NCBI RefSeq assembly: GCF_963576675.1
Contig: NC_088915.1
Location: forward strand, 34,315,501 to 34,379,500
DNA: 64,000 nt
From: Euphorbia lathyris
Lineage: Eukaryota > Streptophyta > Magnoliopsida > Malpighiales > Euphorbiaceae
Direction: 5' to 3'
Under the pieces are notes generated by a model, which had not been told where the DNA came from, searched no databases, and worked only from the letters and a program-made list of their open reading frames with translations. Below are positions 57,043 to 64,000 of the stretch, one piece after another; positions within the stretch are counted from its first letter, which is position 1; each line of letters starts with the position of its first letter. The position numbers were made by a program, and so were the translations under genes.

Positions 57043-58720
57043 TAGAGGTGTCAACAGGACCCATTTAGGCAAATGATTTATACAACCCCGGGTTGTATAT
57101 AAGTATTAATTATCCATGTGTTTTCTTATATTTTCAATAAAAAAAAGAATTAATTGTATTGGAAATATAACAATATATTATGATAAATGTATTTAAATAT
57201 TTAAGTATTAAAGTATCAATGAATTTTAGATATTAGAAAACAAAAATAGCACTAATAATAAGAATTTTAAGGTTCTTATTTACAGCCCTTAGGGCTGTAA
57301 ATATCAGGATCCATTTATTTAATAATTGGATTGATCCAACCCAACCTATTTAATAAATGGGTTGAGATAACCCTTTTATATATGGGTTGAAATGATTCAA
57401 CCCATATATTAAATAGGTTATATGGGTTGACTCCTTTAATCCAAATTAACTAAATTTAATTAAAAATCGAACCGAACCGAAATAACTAAAAACCGAATAA
57501 CTAAAAAAATAAAAACCGAACCTAACTGAACCGAATCGAGAAATTTGATTTGGTTCGATCAGTTATTCGGTTTATACACATAATTTTAATACTTTAACAT
57601 AAAATACGAATAGCAAAACCCTTTTAAAATCAATAGTAGTGATTTGAATAATTTTAAATAAGAATATAAATAAAAGTTTGCTAATTCATTTGACTAGCAC
57701 TGAAAGTGGAACAGTAATGAGTAAGCTATTGCATAGAACAATAACAATTATTATTGACAAATTTTTCAATTGACACGAATTAGAATTTCATTTTTCTTTT
57801 ACTGTTGGGTTAAACCGAATCGAACGAAATTACCGAAATATTACAAAAAAGAGAACCGAATCGACCGAAATTACCGAAATATTACAAAAAAGAGAACCGA
57901 AACCGAACCTAATAAACCGAAAAACTAAAATTGATCGGTTCGGTCGGTTATTTCAGTCCGGTGCGATTTTTGAACACCCCTAATTGAAAATTCCATAATC
58001 TCCTTATCAAGTTTAGTGTCTCCATATCTTCTTCTTCAGAAACTAAAAAAATAATGAAATGCCTCAAACTAAAAGGCAGAAAACATATATAACTGTGCAT
58101 TAAATAAGAACAAAAGCCATCAAATCAAAGCTTCATGGTTGTGTAAAGCCATAAAGAAGAGCAGAAGCAGAACAGGGAAATAAATTGTTTTTTTGGTTCC
58201 AAACAGTTAAGCTAGAGAACGGTTTTTTGCACGTAAAAAAAGCTAATTTTCATGGAATAATACCTTAAAACCATTAATTTTTGACACTATCTAGCATGAG
58301 ACAGGCCACAAATGGGAAAATGGGAAAGTTCAAATCCATTACGCATTAAAATACTAAAAGTAAAATTAATAAACAAATAACCACAACCAACATGAATTCC
58401 AGTAAAAAATCAAGCGGCTGAGAAGAAAATGCAGAAGGAGGTCGATGACGGAATCGGCGGAATGAACAGAGGAATCCGTTTTTGGGAGAACCTGGAATCG
58501 ACCATGGTTTTAGTGGGAGTCGAGTTCGTGTTTTAAGATTGAGTATGAAATTAATGGGTTAATGGGTTGACCCTCTAAAAAACATATCCAACCCTTTTAT
58601 TATATGGGTTAAATAGCTCAACCCATTTGTAACCCAATTTATAAAATGGTCAACCCTAACCTATTAAATGATCGGGTAAATGGGTTAATAAATGGGTTAT
58701 GACACATTTTGACACCTCTA
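57043..58720. mobile_element. hAT-like nonautonomous element, 1.68 kb
   Basis: Ends TAGAGGTGTCAA and the inverse TTTGACACCTCTA, flanked by gtttttga on both sides (57035-57042, 58721-58728). The subterminal regions are rich in aaatgggtt / aacccattt repeats. An internal inverted part rich in gaaccgaaccgaa and its inverse (about 57466-57985, ending gaacacccctaa) looks like a further nested element. No transposase ORF. Confidence 0.82.
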
Positions 58721-58746
58721 GTTTTTGATATAATATATATCTATAA

Positions 58747-59122
58747 GGGTAAATAATTTATTAGTCCATCACTTTTTATCTAACACATTATTTAGTCTCA
58801 TATTTTAAAAAACACATTATAAGGTCTTTATCTTTTGTCATTATTGACCCTTTGGTCCTTGTGTCTATTTTTTTTAGATTTTTGACCGTTATATTTAGCA
58901 TAAACAGACAAACAGAAAATAACAGAGTAACATGAACATTTTATATTGTACTATAGTTATCTTGAAAGCTAAGATATATTCGGTTAAACATCTAAAAAAA
59001 TAGACAAAATGACTAAAGGGTTAATATCGACAAAAGTTATGGACCTTATAATGTGTTTTTCAAAATAAGGAGACTAAACAATGTGTTATGTAAAAAAGTG
59101 GGGACTAATAAATTATTAACCC
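58747..59122. mobile_element. MITE-like element, copy 2 of the 1316-1659 family
   Basis: 376 bp with strong inverted ends: gggtaaataatttattagtc and gactaataaattattaaccc. The inner portion also folds back (cacattataaggtc / gaccttataatgtg). A shared interior with 1316-1659 shows it is the same family. The better preserved copy. Confidence 0.75.
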
Positions 59123-60149
59123 TTGATATAAAAATAAACGGTTCGGTTAACCGAAACCCTCGATTTTTCACATCTATCTACACTATATATAATGCGAAAG
59201 CAGAGAGAAATGAGAAGAAGTGTTTTAAAGGCATTTTTGATGAGTTATCAACATAGTAAAAAATCAAAATTAAAAAGATTTAATTAATTAAAAATAACAT
59301 ATTAATATTTATAATATATTAAACAATTACTAGCCATTAAGAGGGCTTTTGGTTCGCGTAGGGGTAACGGAATAGAATCAAGAAAGGGAAACAAGGAGAA
59401 AGGAATGGAATGACCCTGAATTCTCTTGTCTGTTTGTTTCAGTTCCACAAAGGGAATGTTATTCCTCTGATTCCTTTTGTGATTGTTTGGTTCAAATGAG
59501 CTAATAAACTAAAGTTATGTTTTTAATAACAATTTCCATACATTCATGTGTCTGTATAATAAATTAATCACATGTAAATATAAGAATTAAAATCAATTAC
59601 TTCAACCATTAAAATCGAAAGATGATATAATATATGAAACTGAAATAAAATTAATCGTAAAAAATGCATAAACATTCCATTTTAAAGAGTAAATAATAAT
59701 TTTAAAATAATTAAAAATAAATACTAAAACTGAATAATATGAAAAAGAAAAAAAATTTGGTCAAAATCATTTTTAGGGCAAAAAAGTAAAAATAAATAAG
59801 TATAAGGATCAAAAGTGAAATAAGTATAGGAATAAAAAAATATAACTAAATAAATATAATGATCAAAATAAAAATAAAAAGTAAAATTTAGTTTAAAATA
59901 TTTTTTAAGAAAAAAAATTAAAAATATATAAGTAAAAGGATCAAAAGTGAAATTAATCTAAGGATGAAAGAAGTAAAAATAAATAAATATATCAACAAAA
60001 ATAAAAAGTAAAAAGTAAAATAGAGACTAAAATAGAATTTTATAAGGAGGGTAAATTTTCAAGTTAGTAAGAGATGGAAAAGGGAATGGAAAGCCTTAGG
60101 GAGTTGGGGGGGAATGAGATTAGAGGAGTTGGGGGTAAACCCAAAACTG
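59123..60149. other. AT-rich spacer
   Basis: No gene. Begins with the short cggttaaccgaaaccctcg patch, then aaataaata-rich DNA. A segment from about 59340 (gagggcttttggttcgcg ... ggaatggaatgaccctgaattc) has the look of a MITE end, without a partner I can pin down. Confidence 0.4.
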
Positions 60150-60300
60150 AAAACGGGTAAAGGGAATGATTGAATTGATAAAACAAGGGTGTTATTATAC
60201 CCAGCCTCAAATTCCCATATCTAGCCCTGCGAAAGGACAAAAATGCCCTTTCATGGATTAAGGGTGGAAAAATGCTATTTTTTTTGCTCTCCCGACACGC

Positions 60301-60485
60301 GGGCGTGTGGCTATCACGCCTCACCGTGTGGTCGGGCGTGATAGCCCCACGCCTCACCTTGTGGTCGGGCGTGTAGCTATCACGCCCGACCACACGGTGA
60401 GGCGTGAGGCTATCACGTCCGACCACACGGTGAGGCGTGATAGCCACACGCCCGATCTCACGGTGGAGCGTGATAACCACACGTC
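60301..60485. repeat. 33-bp GC-rich palindromic array 1
   Basis: Units begin gggcgtg and include atcacgcc and caccgtgtggtc. Two units (60301, 60334) read one way, a half unit at 60367-60386 forms the centre, and three (60387, 60420, 60453) read inverted, so the block folds into a long hairpin. The flanks gctctcccgaca and tgtcgggagggc extend the stem. Confidence 0.9.
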
Positions 60486-60828
60486 CACATGTCGGGAGGG
60501 CAAAAAAAATTAGTCCGCTGTTGAATTAAACCCGTAAAAAAATTAGTCCGCTATTGAATTAAACCCGTAAATACCTGAATTAACAAAATAAAAATTTAAC
60601 TAAATTTAACAAAATAAAGATTTAGTTAAACTAAATTAAACAAATGAAAAATTACAAAAATTTAATTAAATTTAACTAAAAATCTTCAAAATTACACTAA
60701 ATTAATCTAAAAATTTAACATATAAATTATAATCAAAATTTCACATATAAATTAAACCCCAAAATAATCTAAACATTTTATAAATGTAAATATAATTTTT
60801 TTTTTTTAAAAAAATTCAAAAACCCCTC

Positions 60829-61026
60829 GGGCGTATGAACATCACGCCCGAACCATAGGTCGGGCGTATGAACATCATGCCCGACCTACGGTTCCGGCGT
60901 ATGAATATCACGCCCGACCTATGGTGCGGGCATGAGGCTATCACGCCCGAACCACAGGTAGGGCGTGATATTCATACGCCGGAACCGTAGGTCGGGCGTG
61001 ATGTTCATACACCCGACTGCGATTCC
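60829..61026. repeat. 33-bp GC-rich array 2
   Basis: Six 33-bp units beginning gggcgtatgaacatcacgcc, related to array 1 but with atgaacat in place of the tggctat core. The first three are inverted relative to parts of the last ones (atattcatacgcc), so it also folds back. Confidence 0.88.
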
Positions 61027-61491
61027 GGCGTTTTTGAAAAATCGCCCACAGATTCCATTTTTAAGCTTAAATCAAAAAACAAAAACGGTAAATCTTATCA
61101 TTTTCGCTTTCCCTTTACGGTTGTTGTTACGCTCCATGTTTTGGTTCACAAATTAGTCCGGGTTTGATCAAAGAGTGTGTATGATGTTTGAGAGGTTTTG
61201 TGTTTTTTCAAATTTTGGGTAAAGGGTAGTTCGGTCTTTTCATGGGGCTAGGGGTGGGAATTCATGGCTGGGTATAGTAATTCACTAAAACAAACACCAA
61301 TAAACGGAATGAATGCTTTTCTTTCCCTTACCCTTTTCCGAAACCCTCAAAACAATGTCTTCTAATTAAAATAATAAAAGAAAGTAAGAGTTACAAGAAG
61401 ATGAAAAAACACAAAGCAAAAAAGAAAAAAAAACAAAAGTAATAAATAAACTTCTATATAAAGCATTATTCATTGGCCATAATAGATAGTA

Positions 61492-64000
61492 CTCCCTCCA
61501 TATCTAAATAAGTGTCGTTCTAGCTGATTCACATAAAATAAGAAAACTACTTTTTAGCATGTAAAATACATTTATACCCCTTATCAATGCCAAATTACAC
61601 CTTAATTTCTCTTTCCCCTCTTTTCTCTTTCCTCGTTTTCTCTGTAGAATAAGCGGCAATGGTGATCATCTTCTGGATTGAATTTTCTCTCTCCATTTTC
61701 TATGGTTTTCAACAATTCGTTTTTATAAATATAAATTGCTTCTTCAACTTCCTCTAAATCTCTACTCATAACAAAAAAAATCGCCGCCAATTTTTTGGAT
61801 GAAATTTTTGTTTCACCGTCAAAATGTTTCCGCCATATTTTTGAAATTGAAAAATCTGTAAAATGTTTTGGGTTCCTGAAGTATAAATTGATGCCTGAAG
61901 TATAAATTGATGCTTGAATATGTAGAATTCAATCCAAAAATTATGGACCCATTTATACAACAAAGACAAACACAACATAACGAAATGAATGATAATTCAA
62001 TTGTGCCTTTTGATCTTAACGTTAATCCAACTGCTCCAATTACCCGGAATTTTCGGTTCGATTTGAATATGGAGCCACAAAGAGAAGAAGATGAAGATGG
62101 AATGCATCAATTTGAGTTCAACTCACAGCCATTCATCGAACAAGATGGAACTCATAACAACACTCAATTGGAAGAAGGACCGCAAGAAGGTATAATCTTA
62201 AAATCAAAGTATTCTGATTTTCTGAACTTTCAAAATTGAAATATACTTATGTTATTCTCCTCTAAAAGTCACACTTTTAACATCGTAATAGTTTTATGCA
62301 ATTTATATGTGGAATTAAGGATAATTTTGATTTACATGCTCTCTGGTAACCTTCCCTTTTTATTAATCAGCAGCTATATGGGTCGAAATTGAAGATTGCT
62401 GTCATGTGAAAGTAACTAGGTTCCTCAAACTATATAGGTAGAAATTGAAGATTGTTGTCATGTGAAAGTAACTAGCTTCCCTTTTTATTTTTGTGTCTTA
62501 GATGTGGGTTAGATATCTAAACATTCTATGAACATCTCGACAAATTAAATTTTTAGCAAACATTCTATATAAGCATTTGTTAATAGACAATGAGGATACA
62601 TTCTAAAGACAATGAGAATAAACATCTTTTTATTTGTTCAGGTGATAGGTTGTTTCTGTGTTCAAATTATTATTTCAATTCATGGAAAAACCTTTTTGCT
62701 TCAAGTTTGTGTTTCCAAATTTATAAATTTCACTGTGTAGCAGCCCTATAGGATTTAAACAGGGACATAAATGAATTATGGCAAAGGAATGAGTGGAATA
62801 TATTGATAGAATTTATTTCCAGGTGAGTGAAATAGGGACAAAAATGAATTAGTATGGCATAAGGAATAAAAAGATGCATTATTCTCTTGTGATTTAGCAT
62901 TGATAAAGTGATAGAAATAAAAAAGAACTTGTTTGTGTATGCTCTTGTGAGCAAAAACTAAATTTTTGCTCAATATAGTTTTATCCATATTATGCAAATA
63001 AAAATAAAGATGCAGTATGTACAATGATCTGTGTATATTGTTGATATAAGCTTGATTTATTCTTTAATTGTGATTTTGTTTTTACAATGCTTTAATCCAT
63101 TATTTTATGTACAATTTTACATTTTAAACTTTAATTGCTTATAGTTTGTGGATTAATAGAATTTTGTATATTCTTTGACACAGATGATGGTATGAACAGG
63201 AAAAAAAGAAATTTGACCAATCCTGAACGGAGAGCCGTGTATGATATGCTATTACAAAAAAGTGTTGACGGAAAGCTTAAAAAAAGGACGACAAGTGAAG
63301 TCGCATCAATTTTATCGGTTCCAATTCGTACAATTCAGCGAATTTGGAAAGAATCAAAAAAATCTCCAATCGGTGATGTATCGAGTAAGAAAGCTAAAAA
63401 ATGTGGCCGCAAAAAAAATCATGTCGACTTGGAACATATTCGTGAGATTCCTTTACGTCAACGGACAACAATTGAGTCTTTAGCTTGTGCCCTGAATATT
63501 AGCAATACTAAAGTAATGAAATTGCTAAAAGAAGGATTAATACGGCGACATTCTAATCCTATTAAGCCGTTTTTGAAAGATGAGAATAAAATATCTCGAT
63601 TAAAGTTTTGCATATCAATGCTCGAAGAAAACAGCTTACCTCATAAACCAATTTTCAAGGGGATGTACAACATTATTCATATTGATGAGAAGTGGTTTAA
63701 AATTTCAAAAAGATCCAAGAAGTACTACTTGTTACCCGATGAAGAAGAACCATTCCGTACATGCAAAAGCAAAAATTTCATAGCAAAAGTAATGTTTTTA
63801 ACGGCTATAGCTCGTCCAAGATTTTATGGACAAGGAAATGAACTATTCTCAGGAAAAATAGGCATATTTCCTTTTGTCACACATGAACCAGCGAAAAGGA
63901 ATAGTGTTAATAGAGCTGCAGGTACATTAGAGACTAAACCGATAACTTCAGTGACCAGAAATATTATGCGGTCGTATTTGATTGAGAAACTTTTACCAGC
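61492..64000 (+). mobile_element. Mariner-like element (partial, runs off window)
   Basis: Left end ctccctccatatctaaataa after TA (61490-61491) is the plant mariner/Stowaway TIR, followed by gtgtcgttctagctg. A transposase gene starts about 450 bp in and is still open at the window edge, so the right end is not seen. Small tandem duplications occur at 61875-61915 (cctgaagtataaattgatg twice) and in the intron at about 62390-62475. Confidence 0.88.
61943..64000 (+). CDS. Mariner-like transposase, 3' end beyond window
   Basis: Exon 1 61943-62189 (MDPFIQQRQTQ), intron 62190-63183 (gtataa ... tgacacag), exon 2 63184 onward, frame kept, no stop to 64000. At least 355 aa seen. The N-terminus is acidic with two DLNxxP motifs (FDLNVNP, FDLNMEP). 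Exon 2 has two helix-turn-helix regions (LTNPERRAVYDMLL ... EVASILSVPIRTIQRIW, and TTIESLACALNISNTKVMKLL) that bind the TIR. The DDE/D catalytic domain then starts: NIIHIDEKWF holds the first Asp, followed by VMFLTAIARPRF. The second and third acidic residues lie past the edge. Plant mariner transposases are DD39D. The frame looks intact, so the element may be recent. Confidence 0.87.

Larger units (their letters stand above)
60150..61345. mobile_element. Fold-back element enclosing GC-rich arrays
   Basis: The left arm (about 60150-60260: ggtaaagggaatgattg, attatacccagcctcaaattc, atctagccctgcg) recurs inverted on the right (about 61215-61345: gaattcatggctgggtatag, ttcccttacccttttcc). Between the arms are two arrays of 33-bp GC-rich units in very AT-rich filler. 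Exact ends and target duplication are not resolved. No transposase. Confidence 0.5.

Noticed and set aside
56765..57064. Small ORFs on both strands upstream of RPB7
   Set aside because: No conserved features; region is promoter/5' UTR and partly overlaps the hAT-like insertion end.
60064..60513. ORFs on both strands with 11-residue repeats (minus-strand frame 60064-60480; plus-strand frame 60307-60513)
   Set aside because: They are by-products of the 33-bp palindromic array, which stays open in several frames; no start context or family similarity.
60301..61026. CRISPR-like appearance of regularly spaced repeats
   Set aside because: Plant nuclear DNA, units are contiguous without unique spacers, and the array inverts in the middle.
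63241..63483. 80-aa ORF starting MICYYKK
   Set aside because: Out-of-frame shadow; the real mariner transposase frame runs through from 63184 to the window end without a stop.

Overview
This is eukaryotic nuclear DNA from a flowering plant, most likely a eudicot. It is AT-rich and holds intron-containing genes with GT/AG junctions, a nuclear tRNA-Val, two PLS-class PPR genes, the plant RNA polymerase II subunit RPB7, an organelle-type thymidine kinase, and a dense set of plant transposons (RTE and L1 LINEs, MULEs, copia, Athila-type gypsy, hAT, Stowaway/mariner). I cannot name the species. All splice junctions, repeats and duplications were read by eye.

Layout. 1-1800 is a degenerate tandem/inverted repeat block upstream of tRNA-Val(CAC) (1821-1893, minus). 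2079-5904 is a 15-exon coiled-coil protein gene. 6361-9629 is an RTE-type LINE with a perfect 16-bp target duplication. 9843-15914 is a complete MULE with about 120-bp TIRs, a 9-bp target duplication, a transposase broken by a 1-base deletion, and a GRF zinc-finger gene on the other strand. 16644-20196 is thymidine kinase, whose first intron holds a whole PPR gene on the same strand. 20650-22130 is a Pack-MULE carrying a broken UDP-glycosyltransferase piece. 22286-28319 is a dead L1-type LINE. 29062-47471 is an old copia element split by a young 13.2-kb Athila-type element (30454-43625). 47912-49948 is a CRR2-like PPR-DYW gene. 51936-56589 is RPB7, whose third intron holds a stack of nested DNA transposons with a captured Elongin C exon. 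57043-61345 is noncoding transposon sequence, including two GC-rich arrays of 33-bp units. From 61492 a mariner-like element runs off the right edge, with an open transposase frame.

The host genes are housekeeping: nucleotide salvage, RNA polymerase II, and two predicted organelle RNA-processing factors. Everything between them is explained by layered transposition. Eight insertions show exact target duplications, which fixes their borders and the nesting order.

Most interesting: the Athila-type element carries two diverged ATHILA-ORF-like genes after pol. Each is preceded by a copy of a palindromic GC-rich module that also sits in the LTR, followed by a TATA-like box, which suggests LTR-derived internal promoters. 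Next are the captured Elongin C exon inside RPB7, the PPR-in-TK nesting, the 33-bp palindromic arrays, and a mariner transposase with two DLNxxP (EAR-type) motifs.
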